Shown piece by piece: positions 7,564 to 16,908 of a DNA stretch of 64,000 nucleotides. Below the pieces are notes generated by a model. The model was not told the DNA's origin and did no database searches. It worked only from the letters and a program-made list of their open reading frames with translations. The translations under genes and the position numbers were made by a program. Origin of the DNA: Aquimonas sp002352135 (GTDB lineage Bacteria; Pseudomonadota; Gammaproteobacteria; Xanthomonadales; Xanthomonadaceae); contig DAORND010000002.1 of the NCBI GenBank assembly GCA_035440755.1, positions 41,957-105,956 on the forward strand. The letters run 5' to 3'. The stretch's first letter is position 1, and each line of letters opens with the position of its first letter.

Positions 7564-10500
7564 TCAAGGCGAATTGCACTGCAACGCATCGCTGAGTTTG
7601 ATCACCGCGTGATCGATACTCCACCGCCCCGTCAATGGAGGCGACCACTCCGCCGCCAAACCAACCTGCGCGGCATTGGCATTTCCGAGCGCGAGCAACG
7701 CGCTGCCACCCGCCGTGTTGCCCGGCGCCACGTACGCACATGTCGGACAGAAGCCGCTGAACTGCAGCAGCGACAGTGGATTGGTGCTGGTCTCCTCGGC
7801 GCCCAACATCCATCGTGGCATGCCGTTGCGGTCGTACAGGTATACCGCGATCGAGTATGCCTCGCTGCCAGCGACAAGGGTGTAACCGAAGCCCGGAAAA
7901 GTCGGGTCGTACCAGAATCCATCCAGCGACGTTTGCTGGCCGGCCACGCTGGCACACCCTGCCAAGGGCAAGGAGACCAGTCGCTCACTGCCTGTCACAC
8001 CGTCCAGATCAAAACTGAACTGCATCTGGTCAGCGTCAAGGACCGAAAGCTGCATACTGCCGACTACTGTGCCGCGATCTACCGAGCCGTTCCAGACATG
8101 TCGCGTCACCGGTGCCTGCCATGACGACGCATTGGCGCTTGGTTGGGGACCCGCCGCGATGTACCAGCTCGGCGTGCCATCCTCCAGATAGGTATACCAG
8201 ATGACGCCCCATTGCCCGGACAGCGGGTACAGAAACAGGCCCGATCCCGAACGCAGGGGGTTGTAGAACGCCCCGTAGCGTGGCACGGGCATCGGTACAG
8301 TGCGGCTCAGGTTCGCCTGAACCGTGATGCGGGCGTCCTCAGCCCCGGCATTGACGGGTGTCAGGTACCAGCGTCCAGGTGACAAGCTCGTCCCTGTCAG
8401 ATTGAAACTGGCATTGGCACCGCTTCCGGTATGACTCGCCGTCGCGGCAGTCCGCGCGGGAGCCGAGGCAATGGCAGGCCCGGAACTGCCTTGTTCCCGC
8501 GCCAAATACAGATGCACATTGCCAGTTCCGGATTGGGTAACCTGCAAACCAGTGCTACCGGAGGGCACATCAATGAACAGTTTCTCGTGACTCTGGCCCG
8601 CCGCCAGCGACATTTGAACAGGCACGCCGGAGACCAGCGCACGCGCGGCACTGGCATCGTTGGCGGCACGGCTGAGGGTGACCGGCACGTGCGCGAAGGC
8701 GGCAACGTCCGGGCGGGTACGCAAGGTCAGAACGGTGCGTCGCGATTGGCCGGGCAGCCAGTCTGGATCATCCCAAGCCAATCGAACCTTATAGGCATCT
8801 GATCGCAGCACTTGCGCTGGTCCCGTCGCGACGGCAATCGAACTTGGCGGTGCGAGCGTATCGAAAGCGAGCTGATCAACGCTGACCGCATCCAGCCCTG
8901 CACCGCCTGCCTGCCAGTTCTGCACCAGAATCCACAGCGTCTGCGCACTCCCTGTTTGCTGAATCTCAATATCACAGACCTCCTCGGCATTCCCGCCGGT
9001 TGATTGGCATAGCTCTTCTGCCTCGGCGGGCAAACCGTCGCCATCGATGTCGTTGCCTACATACAAGTCCACATCGACAGCGGATGTCGAGTGTGTGGCA
9101 ACCCGCAAGCGCCAGGTCGACACCGCGCCGACTGCCGCCGGAATACTCACCGTCTGAACCGCAATCCCCGTGCCAAATCCATCGTAAACGGCACTCGGGG
9201 TTGGGTCCTGGGCCAATTCGATGGTCGTGACCTGGGGCGGACCCCAATCACTCGCTAGAAATGTCGCATCGCTCATCTCCGGCAGCGAAGCGGCCAGCTG
9301 CGCACTCGTCGCGCCCAGATTGGCAGAGTCGGCCCCCACCAGGAGATCGACAAATCCGGCATCGCCGCTGACCGTTGCCCTGACTTCGGCGTTGATCTCG
9401 CCTGGATCGGCATACGCCGTCACCGGCAGTCGAGTGACGGCGGCGCTGCCAGCAACCGGCACAAGACGGATTTCGCCATCGATCCAGCGACCGGGGTTCG
9501 CGACACCGACAACATCGATGACCACGCTCAAGTTCATGCTGGCACCGGCGGCCAGAGTGAATTCTGCGGGCGTAACGCGAATACTGCCCTCGCTGATGCT
9601 GCTCTCGACGCGCCAACGACCGCCACCGATCTGATCCCGCACTGTGCGCTGCGCACTGCACGTATCGAGGCAACGCGTCATCACAATGCCCGGCAGGTTC
9701 AAGCCACCGGGATTACCTCCGGAAGCTGGATTGGCCGACTGAAACGCCGATTGATTGACATCGAGATAAAGCCCGCCACCCAAGGCGGTTGCCAAATTGA
9801 CCCGACCAGCGCCCGCCGCCAACGGTCCGGCCGGCGTGACACCGTTCTGCAGCCGAATCGTATTCAACGCCGTGGTCTGCAGTGCCGATTCAATCTGGCT
9901 GACCGACCAGGCAGGACGTGCAGATCGAAGCAGCGCAACCGCACCGGTGACGTGCGGTGCTGCCATGGACGTACCAGACTGGCTGACGATGCCATTGCCG
10001 GTCCCCGCTGCCGCCAGGATCGAGGTGCCCGGCGCCGTGATATTGGGTTTCATCAGCGCGCCAATGTCCACCGGGCCGCGGCCACTGGATGCCGCAAGGC
10101 GATCTCCGAGCGCATTCTCAACCGTGAGCAACGCGCCCTCGATCCGCCCGCGCTGTCCGCCAGCGGCCAGCCATTGCCGGAGCAATTCAGCGTCAGCAAA
10201 GCCCAGATGCGTCGCCGGCAATGAATGGCTGTCGGCGGCAATCGACTCGCCGTCGCCAATCCCGTTGAGCAACACCATGCCACCTGCCCCCGCACGCCGC
10301 ACGTTGTCACTTTTTGCAATCCGCGCCTGGGTTCCACGCAGACACACAACAATCTCACCATTGAATCGATTGGGCTGATCGGCCCACGGGTTGGAAGAGC
10401 CGTCCGGCTGCCCGTTTGCGCCCAGCCCCAAGCCATCTCCAGTCCCGCAACCCGGAAAGTCCTGGGGAATCGCGATTGAGGCGGGACCAAATCCGGCGGT

Positions 10501-11736
10501 ATTACCCGCGCCCAACAGGCTGCCACCGCCCGGCGCTGCACCGCTGCCGCCAGAGAAATCCAGCAGTCGATTACCGACCGTCCGATTGTGCGTGGCATTG
10601 GCGACGGCCAGGACCCAGGGCGCGTTGGCAGGCGCACTGAGGCTTCCGGCGCTGGGGCCTTCATTACCAGCAGACACCACCACGACGATACCCGCGGCTC
10701 TCGCGGCCGCCATGGCTTGCGCATCCGATGCTGTCCAGGGGCTGCGCGGCGAACCGCCGATGGAGTAGTTGATGACATCCACGCCGTCGCCGACAGCCTC
10801 ATTGATTGCCGCCAACAACCAACTTCCCAAGCAATCTGCTTCCTGCTCACACGCCTTGTAGCTGATCAGGTTGGAATGTGGTGCCACCCCCGAAACGGTG
10901 CGCAGCACGGTGCTGGAGCCCACCTCCAACGTGACCTCTAGTGCGTTTCCCAGCGCCGTGCTGGCGACATGACTACCGTGTCCGTCGACATCCAGACCGT
11001 TGTCGGGCTCGGCACTGCTACTGCCGCTGGTGAAATCACGAATGCCGATCAACTTGGCATTGCAGGGCGAGTTGCCACCATTGCAAATCGTGACCAGATT
11101 GGGTCTTGGATTCTGGTGAACATAGCCATCCAGCGGCCCAGACGCCGCGAACGATGGATGCGTCGGATTGATGCCGGTGTCAATGACTCCGACCACCACA
11201 CCTTCGCCGCGCGTGGTGGCACCGGCACTACCGTCCCAAAGCGTGTTCGCAGAGATCCAGCTCGGCCCCGCATCGGTCTGGGGCCGCGCTACCCAATCCA
11301 GCTCGACGTGTTGTACTTCCGGCTGTTGCGCCAGCCAAGTCGCCTGCGCTGGGGTGAGGTCCAGCACCAGTGCATTCAGCGCCACATCCATGGCGCGTGT
11401 GGCAGGCGTCCGTTTGCCTCTATACCTGGCAAGCGCATCCAGTACGCGCGCCTGCTGCGCCGCCAGTTCACCTCGATAACTTTCGGCTTCCGGCGTATCC
11501 AGTCGAAGACGCCCATTGCGCGAATTGACTGGTAGCAAGCCCGCCAACTTGGGGTGTGTTTGCGCGGCCTCAGCATCGAACAATGCCAAAGGCGGGTAAG
11601 AAAGATGAACGATGAAGCGTGAGGTCTGATCGCTCGATTTCGCTGTTGTCTCGTCTACTGGGACGCGCGCCGCACTATGCGTCCAAAGCAGCATCAACAT
11701 GAGCGTGGTGGCGATCCAGCCAGTCAATCCATTCAT
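7564..11736 (-). CDS. Secreted subtilisin-family (S8) serine protease with PA insert and C-terminal repeats
   Basis: Exoprotease of 1390 residues. A signal peptide (about 1-23, ending SAARVP) is followed by an I9-like propeptide (about 38-150). The S8 domain has Asp186 (VIDTGIN), His253 (DGHGSHVAS) and Ser590 (SGTSMAAPH). A protease-associated insert lies before the catalytic serine (EIVVCLRGTQARIAK). Beta-rich domains follow. Two related modules sit at the C-terminus, near 1157-1260 and 1270-1380, each starting with a Trp/Tyr-Asn/Asp-Pro and Gly-x-Gly pattern (YNPLRSGSGL, WYDPTFPGFGY) and containing a 'W' after 'DGTPS' or 'NGMPR'. It is divergent from a second S8 gene at 11988. Substrate unknown. 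Confidence 0.9.
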   Translation of the reverse strand: MNGLTGWIATTLMLMLLWTHSAARVPVDETTAKSSDQTSRFIVHLSYPPLALFDAEAAQTHPKLAGLLPVNSRNGRLRLDTPEAESYRGELAAQQARVLDALARYRGKRTPATRAMDVALNALVLDLTPAQATWLAQQPEVQHVELDWVARPQTDAGPSWISANTLWDGSAGATTRGEGVVVGVIDTGINPTHPSFAASGPLDGYVHQNPRPNLVTICNGGNSPCNAKLIGIRDFTSGSSSAEPDNGLDVDGHGSHVASTALGNALEVTLEVGSSTVLRTVSGVAPHSNLISYKACEQEADCLGSWLLAAINEAVGDGVDVINYSIGGSPRSPWTASDAQAMAAARAAGIVVVVSAGNEGPSAGSLSAPANAPWVLAVANATHNRTVGNRLLDFSGGSGAAPGGGSLLGAGNTAGFGPASIAIPQDFPGCGTGDGLGLGANGQPDGSSNPWADQPNRFNGEIVVCLRGTQARIAKSDNVRRAGAGGMVLLNGIGDGESIAADSHSLPATHLGFADAELLRQWLAAGGQRGRIEGALLTVENALGDRLAASSGRGPVDIGALMKPNITAPGTSILAAAGTGNGIVSQSGTSMAAPHVTGAVALLRSARPAWSVSQIESALQTTALNTIRLQNGVTPAGPLAAGAGRVNLATALGGGLYLDVNQSAFQSANPASGGNPGGLNLPGIVMTRCLDTCSAQRTVRDQIGGGRWRVESSISEGSIRVTPAEFTLAAGASMNLSVVIDVVGVANPGRWIDGEIRLVPVAGSAAVTRLPVTAYADPGEINAEVRATVSGDAGFVDLLVGADSANLGATSAQLAASLPEMSDATFLASDWGPPQVTTIELAQDPTPSAVYDGFGTGIAVQTVSIPAAVGAVSTWRLRVATHSTSAVDVDLYVGNDIDGDGLPAEAEELCQSTGGNAEEVCDIEIQQTGSAQTLWILVQNWQAGGAGLDAVSVDQLAFDTLAPPSSIAVATGPAQVLRSDAYKVRLAWDDPDWLPGQSRRTVLTLRTRPDVAAFAHVPVTLSRAANDASAARALVSGVPVQMSLAAGQSHEKLFIDVPSGSTGLQVTQSGTGNVHLYLAREQGSSGPAIASAPARTAATASHTGSGANASFNLTGTSLSPGRWYLTPVNAGAEDARITVQANLSRTVPMPVPRYGAFYNPLRSGSGLFLYPLSGQWGVIWYTYLEDGTPSWYIAAGPQPSANASSWQAPVTRHVWNGSVDRGTVVGSMQLSVLDADQMQFSFDLDGVTGSERLVSLPLAGCASVAGQQTSLDGFWYDPTFPGFGYTLVAGSEAYSIAVYLYDRNGMPRWMLGAEETSTNPLSLLQFSGFCPTCAYVAPGNTAGGSALLALGNANAAQVGLAAEWSPPLTGRWSIDHAVIKLSDALQCNSP

Positions 11737-11987
11737 CTCCAGCCTCTCCAGTCTTGCGACAGCTCCGGAACGGAATGCTACCAGCCCCGTGCGCCCACTC
11801 AGGTCTGAACCCGCGGATGCTGTGGGCCGTCAGACAGAGGCTAGTGGCTCGTCCATCCGACGGCTTTGCTGGAAGGTACACACCGACTCACTACGAGGCA
11901 CCGATTGTCCCTCCCTGACTTGATACGGCGTCGCGTAGCGGTAATGATCCGCGCAGCAGGCAATCGTCTTTCTCCCGGGGGAATCTG

Positions 11988-14900
11988 ATGAAGCACAACA
12001 CACGGATGCACGCGCTTTCTGTGGCAATTGCGATGGGTCTACTCGGCGCTTGTACCAGCTCGCGGGCAGATGTGTGGCGCATTGAACAGGTTCCCAGCCA
12101 CCAACGTGCCGCGTTGCAAGCTCAGGCCACGCGCAGTTACTTCTATGGCGACACGCTCTGGTTTGAAGCGGATAGCGCACCGAAACTGCCTGCCGGGGCA
12201 AGTCTCGAACGTGTCATTGATGCGGGACGCGTTCGGGTTGGCCAGTTCGACTTCGACCCAATCAATGAAGCCTCGCGCGCTGCCGTTCAGCCGTACAGCA
12301 CGAGCGCGTCGGGCCACGGTTTGCGGCTGGTTCAATTGCATGCTCCGGCGCAGGAAGGATGGTTGGAAAGCCTCCACTCGGTCGGGATGAAGGTGCTGCA
12401 GTATTACCCGCATCAGACTTACCTTGTCTGGGCCGATGGCAGCGCAGTCAGCCGCGCTGGCGGCTTGGAGTTTGTGCGCTGGCAAGGGGAGTTCGGCCAG
12501 TCCTACAAAATCAATTCGGATCTCGCGCAGCGCGAAGGTCTGATCAGCAATGTCCAAGTCGAGTTCTACAACGACAGCAATCACGCCGACGTCCTCGACT
12601 GGCTCAAGTCGATCGGTGCGGAACTCGTCAGCGAAGGAAAAGCGCAGCCGGATGGTGCGTTCTGGGATGCGTGGATCAAGGTGGATGCGGCGAAGTTGCA
12701 GACCATCGCTGCACATCCACAAGTCCTGTGGCTTGGCTTCGCCAGCCCGCAGCGCATTCTCGATGATGAAATGTCCGACCAGATACAAGCGGGCAACTTC
12801 AACGCAAGCAACGTGCCGCAAGTTGGCTACCTGCCATGGCTGCTGAACTTTGGCTATGAAGGCAACGGGGTCACCTGGGCCATTGTGGATACCGGCGTGG
12901 ATCGCAGTCATCCCGATCTGTTGCCAAATCTCGGCGCTGGCTTCACCACCGCGGACTGCACCGGAACCGGTGGCGATGACAGTTCTGGTGGCGGGCACGG
13001 TACGCACGTTGGTGGCATCGTTGCCGGCTTGGGACTCGGTGATGGCGCAGGGGGCGATGCCGAGGCTGATGCCAACGGATTTCTCTACGGGCTGGGTGTC
13101 GCGCCGTCGGCGACGCTGTATCCCATTGTTTCCGGGTGTTCATCATGGCCACCCTCCGGCGGCTGGCAGTTGCACAGCAAACTGGCGATTGCGGGCGGTG
13201 CGGTGGGCATGAATGCCAGTTGGACCAGCGGTGAGGGCACGGCACATGGGTATCAGGCTTCCGAGCGCACCCACGACCTGATGGTGCGCGATGGCGATTT
13301 TGATACGCCTGCAGCAGAACCCTTTGTCGTGGTCTTCTCGGCAGGCAACTCGGGACCGGGCGCTTCCACCCTGACTGCGCCGAAAGAAGCCAAAAACGTC
13401 ATCGTGACCGCGTCCAGTGCCAATTTCCGGGCTGGATCGATCAATGGCATTTCTGGCTTCTCCAGTCGTGGACCCGCCGTGGATGGTCGACTTGGCCCGA
13501 CCATTGCGGCACCGGGTGAGAGTATTGCGTCGACAAAACGCATCGCGGGTGCGTCAAGTTGTGCCACGTCCATTTCCGGCACCGGCAACCGCTACGCACT
13601 GTGCAGCGGTACGTCCATGGCAGCACCGCATGTGTCTGGCGCGGTGGTGCAACTGACGGACTGGTGGCGGACGCAAAACGCCGGTGCCACGCCCAGCCCC
13701 GCCATGCTGAAGGCTCTGCTGGTGAATGGCGCGGTTGACATGGGCACCGCCGACATCCCGAATGCCAACGAGGGCTGGGGGCGAGTGCTGACACCGAACA
13801 GCATCGGCGACGGCATCCTGCGCGAATACCGGGATCAGTCGACGGTGTTCAACGCCACCGGCGAACAGCAGGTGATCACGGTCGGTATTCCAGATCCGTT
13901 GCAGCCCCTCAAGGTCACCTTGGTTTGGACGGACGCGGCGGGGGCCGTCGGTGCCAATCCTGCCTTGGTCAACGACCTGGATCTTGAGGTGACGACCGGC
14001 GGGTCCACCTATCGCGGTAACGTCTTTGCCGCAGGCGTGTCAGCCACCGGTGGCAGTGCCGACACCCGCAACAACACGGAACAGGTTCTGGTGCCCGTCC
14101 CAGGCGGTGACGCCACGATTACCATCAAGGCGACGGCCATCAATGGCGACGGTGTGCCCAGCGGCGACAGCACTGATCAGGACTTTGCCTTGATCTGCAG
14201 TAACTGCGCCGAGACAGCCAGTTTCGGCCTGTCGACCGACACCGGCAGTCAGAGTGTCTGCGCCCCGGCAACCGCCAGTTTCGACGTTGATCTCACCAGC
14301 ATTCTGGGCTTCTCCGAATCGGTCACCCTGAGCCTGCCGGATGCGCCAGCCAATGCGACTGTCTCGTTTGGCGCCAATCCGCTCACGCCACCGGATGGCA
14401 CCAGTCTGGTCATCGGCAACACGTCGGCGATTACGCCGGGCAGTTACATGATGACGCTTACCGGCACATCCGCCAGCGTGACCAAGACCCGTCCACTGTC
14501 GCTCTCGTTGTTCAACGCCACGCCCGACACGGCGAGCCTCTTGTTGCCGGGAAATCTGGCCACCAATCAGATCACGAGCCCGGTGTTTGACTGGGCGGAC
14601 GCCGGACAGGCGCAGACGTATCTGATCGAAGTCGACGACAACGCCGATTTCAGCTCGCCGACCATATCCACGACCGTCAGCAGCAGCACCTACACCCCTG
14701 CTTCCGCTCTGGAAACAAGTACGACCTACTACTGGCGTGTGACGGCGGCGAATACCTGTGGCAGCAGCAGCGTCTCGCCCGTCTTCAGCTTTACCACTGA
14801 GGCCGCGCCCGGCGATTGCGGCGTCGGCGATCAAGTGCAGACCGCATTCGGCGAAGACTTCGAAACGGGTGCAGCAGGCTGGTCAAGTACAGGCACGGGG

Positions 14901-15413
14901 AACACCTGGGCGCAGTCTGGAAGCCGCGTCAATTCGGGCAGTTTTTCCTGGAAAGCTACCGACCCGGCCACCACGTCAGATCAGCAACTGGTGTCACCTT
15001 CGGTCAACCTGCCCAGCGGCCAGTCACCGCTGACCCTGCAGTTCTTCCACTATCGCGACATCGAGGAACGTTCCGCAGGTGGCTGCTATGACGCAGGCGT
15101 CATTGAGGTATCCACGGATGGCGGAAGCAATTGGTCGGCCATACCCGATGCGACCTTGCTGACCGACCCCTACACCGGCGCCATTCAGACTGGCAACGTG
15201 CTGGCAGGTCGAAATGGGTGGTGCAATTTGAAGAACTGGACCCGTAGCGTTGTGAACCTCGATGCCTATGCCGGACAGAGCGCAAGCTTTCGCTTCCGCC
15301 TGACCTCCGATTCCAGCGTCGGTGCCGAAGGTTGGTATATCGATGATGTCCGCGTCCAGTCGTGCACGGCTGCCGTCTCCCCCGACATGATTTTCCACAA
15401 CGGGTTCGAGTAG
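11988..15413 (+). CDS. Secreted or lipid-anchored S8 serine protease with Fn3-like and C-terminal GFE tail
   Basis: Protein of 1141 residues. The N-terminal hydrophobic segment ends in a possible lipobox (LGAC, Cys22), so it may be a lipoprotein. The S8 catalytic residues are Asp301 (IVDTGVDRSHPDL), His337 (GGGHGTHVGG) and Ser543 (SGTSMAAPH). After the protease domain come a beta-sandwich, an Fn3-like module (about 845-937) and a jelly-roll-like module (about 945-1125). The last residues are DMIFHNGFE, a short tail of the type I recall on many secreted Lysobacterales proteins. A perfect 19-bp hairpin follows the stop. It differs in architecture from the divergent neighbour, so the two are unlikely to be a recent duplication. 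Confidence 0.9.
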   Translation: MKHNTRMHALSVAIAMGLLGACTSSRADVWRIEQVPSHQRAALQAQATRSYFYGDTLWFEADSAPKLPAGASLERVIDAGRVRVGQFDFDPINEASRAAVQPYSTSASGHGLRLVQLHAPAQEGWLESLHSVGMKVLQYYPHQTYLVWADGSAVSRAGGLEFVRWQGEFGQSYKINSDLAQREGLISNVQVEFYNDSNHADVLDWLKSIGAELVSEGKAQPDGAFWDAWIKVDAAKLQTIAAHPQVLWLGFASPQRILDDEMSDQIQAGNFNASNVPQVGYLPWLLNFGYEGNGVTWAIVDTGVDRSHPDLLPNLGAGFTTADCTGTGGDDSSGGGHGTHVGGIVAGLGLGDGAGGDAEADANGFLYGLGVAPSATLYPIVSGCSSWPPSGGWQLHSKLAIAGGAVGMNASWTSGEGTAHGYQASERTHDLMVRDGDFDTPAAEPFVVVFSAGNSGPGASTLTAPKEAKNVIVTASSANFRAGSINGISGFSSRGPAVDGRLGPTIAAPGESIASTKRIAGASSCATSISGTGNRYALCSGTSMAAPHVSGAVVQLTDWWRTQNAGATPSPAMLKALLVNGAVDMGTADIPNANEGWGRVLTPNSIGDGILREYRDQSTVFNATGEQQVITVGIPDPLQPLKVTLVWTDAAGAVGANPALVNDLDLEVTTGGSTYRGNVFAAGVSATGGSADTRNNTEQVLVPVPGGDATITIKATAINGDGVPSGDSTDQDFALICSNCAETASFGLSTDTGSQSVCAPATASFDVDLTSILGFSESVTLSLPDAPANATVSFGANPLTPPDGTSLVIGNTSAITPGSYMMTLTGTSASVTKTRPLSLSLFNATPDTASLLLPGNLATNQITSPVFDWADAGQAQTYLIEVDDNADFSSPTISTTVSSSTYTPASALETSTTYYWRVTAANTCGSSSVSPVFSFTTEAAPGDCGVGDQVQTAFGEDFETGAAGWSSTGTGNTWAQSGSRVNSGSFSWKATDPATTSDQQLVSPSVNLPSGQSPLTLQFFHYRDIEERSAGGCYDAGVIEVSTDGGSNWSAIPDATLLTDPYTGAIQTGNVLAGRNGWCNLKNWTRSVVNLDAYAGQSASFRFRLTSDSSVGAEGWYIDDVRVQSCTAAVSPDMIFHNGFE

Positions 15414-15421
15414 CCACGAGT

Positions 15422-15463
15422 TGCAGGATCTCCGCTGTCGAAGGCGACAGCGGAGATCCTGCA
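15422..15463 (+). terminator. Perfect 19-bp inverted repeat after the protease gene
   Basis: Arms at 15422-15440 and 15445-15463 pair perfectly around a 4-base loop (AAGG). It begins 9 bases after the stop codon of the protease and precedes the ccm operon. There is no following T-tract, so it may be a transcript-end stabiliser or a Rho-assisted stop rather than a classical intrinsic terminator. Confidence 0.6.
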
Positions 15464-15535
15464 TCGAGACGTGAGCGATCCAGTTCGATTTGGCATCGAC
15501 GGACGTTGCCTGCGCCGGTACGATGCGCGACTCGC

Positions 15536-16198
15536 ATGAACGAACTTAGCCAGCCCCCTTTACTTGCCGCCCATGGCCTGCGGTTCCATCGCAACGACGA
15601 ACTGATTTTCGGCCCGGTCGATTTCCATGTCAGTCGCGGCGAAGCCGTGTTGGTCCATGGTGAAAATGGTGCCGGAAAGACCACCTTGCTACGCGTTCTC
15701 GCCGGGCTGCTGCGTGCCTCGGATGGGCAAATCGAGATCGACGGAGAAGTCGCAGATCGGCACCGTGTAGCCGAGTCAACCGCCTTGCTGGGGCATCTGC
15801 TGGGCCACAAGGGGGAACTGACGGCGGAAGAGAATCTGCGTTTTTCGCTGGGTATCTACGGACAGCGTCCGGGACTATCGCCCACCAGCGCACTGGCGGC
15901 AGTTGGTCTGGCGGGTTTCGAAGACAGTCTGGCGCGCACCTTGTCCGCCGGGCAACGCAAACGCTTGGCGCTGGCGCGCATGCTGAGCATCCCCGCGCAA
16001 CTCTGGCTGCTCGATGAGCCGTATGCGAATCTCGATCTGCCCGGCATTGACCTGGTCAATCGACTGATTGCCCACCATCTTCAGCGTGGTGGAGGTGCTT
16101 TGGTCACCAGCCATGGGGCGTATGCAACAGGTGCCGTCCGCACACGAACATTGGTGCTTCGTGCAGCAGAGCCCAGTCGAATCGAGGAAACGGCATGA
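15536..16198 (+). CDS. ccmA: Cytochrome c maturation ABC transporter ATPase CcmA
   Basis: ATP-binding subunit (220 residues) of the CcmABCD complex, which drives release of holo-CcmE heme chaperone at the inner membrane. Walker A (GENGAGKTT, about 42-50), the signature LSAGQRKRLALARM (about 136) and Walker B (LWLLDEPYANLD) are present. ATG 15536 (MNELSQPPLL) was chosen because the in-frame upstream extension overlaps the hairpin and has no homology-like pattern. It is the first gene of a nine-gene ccm operon; its stop overlaps the ccmB start. Confidence 0.95.
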   Translation: MNELSQPPLLAAHGLRFHRNDELIFGPVDFHVSRGEAVLVHGENGAGKTTLLRVLAGLLRASDGQIEIDGEVADRHRVAESTALLGHLLGHKGELTAEENLRFSLGIYGQRPGLSPTSALAAVGLAGFEDSLARTLSAGQRKRLALARMLSIPAQLWLLDEPYANLDLPGIDLVNRLIAHHLQRGGGALVTSHGAYATGAVRTRTLVLRAAEPSRIEETA

Positions 16199-16878
16199 GT
16201 CAGGCGTCCGCAACGATGGCGGCCCGTGCGCTTCTGCGTAGAGACTTGCTTCTCGTCTGGCGACGTCGTGGCGATGCGATCAATCCGGCGTTGTTTGCCT
16301 TGCTGGTTGCCAGCCTGTTTCCTCTGGCCATCGGTCCCGAGCCCAAACTGCTCAGTCAAATTGCTCCCGGCATTATCTGGGTTGCCCTGTTGCTGGCCAG
16401 TCTGTTGTCGCTGGATACCCTGTTTCGTAGCGATCTCGAAGACGGCAGCCTCGAGCAACTGCTGCTTGCCCCCCAACCTCTGGCCCTGATGATTTTCGTC
16501 AAGGTGCTGGTGCATTGGTTGACCACCTCGCTGCCCCTGCTGCTTGCGGTACCACTACTTGCCGAGATGCTGTTTCTGCCCTCCGACCTGCTGCCGGTGT
16601 TGCTGATCTCGCTCCTCCTGGGTACGCCCCTTCTCAGTTTGGTCGGGGCCATGGTCGTTGCCTTAACAGTAGGTATGCGACGCTCTGGCATGTTGCTGGC
16701 GCTGCTCGCTCTGCCGCTGTATGTGCCGGTGCTGATCTTCGGTGCAGGCTGCGTCATGGCGGCTGGCGAGGGCTTGCCCTACCAAGGTGCTCTTTATCTT
16801 TTGGGTGCAGGCTTGGCTATGTTCAGTGTGTTGACGCCCTTGGCCACGGCGACTGCGTTGCGAATTTCCCTGACCTGA
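16195..16878 (+). CDS. ccmB: Heme exporter permease CcmB
   Basis: Integral membrane subunit (227 residues) of the CcmABCD complex. Six hydrophobic segments are visible, together with family segments such as LFRSDLEDGSLEQL and GMLLALLALPLYVPVLIFG. It starts at ATG 16195, overlapping the ccmA stop by 4 bp, and lies 30 bp before ccmC. Confidence 0.95.
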   Translation: MSQASATMAARALLRRDLLLVWRRRGDAINPALFALLVASLFPLAIGPEPKLLSQIAPGIIWVALLLASLLSLDTLFRSDLEDGSLEQLLLAPQPLALMIFVKVLVHWLTTSLPLLLAVPLLAEMLFLPSDLLPVLLISLLLGTPLLSLVGAMVVALTVGMRRSGMLLALLALPLYVPVLIFGAGCVMAAGEGLPYQGALYLLGAGLAMFSVLTPLATATALRISLT

Positions 16879-16908
16879 CCCCTGGAATTGTTTGACGGCT
16901 GTGACGAT

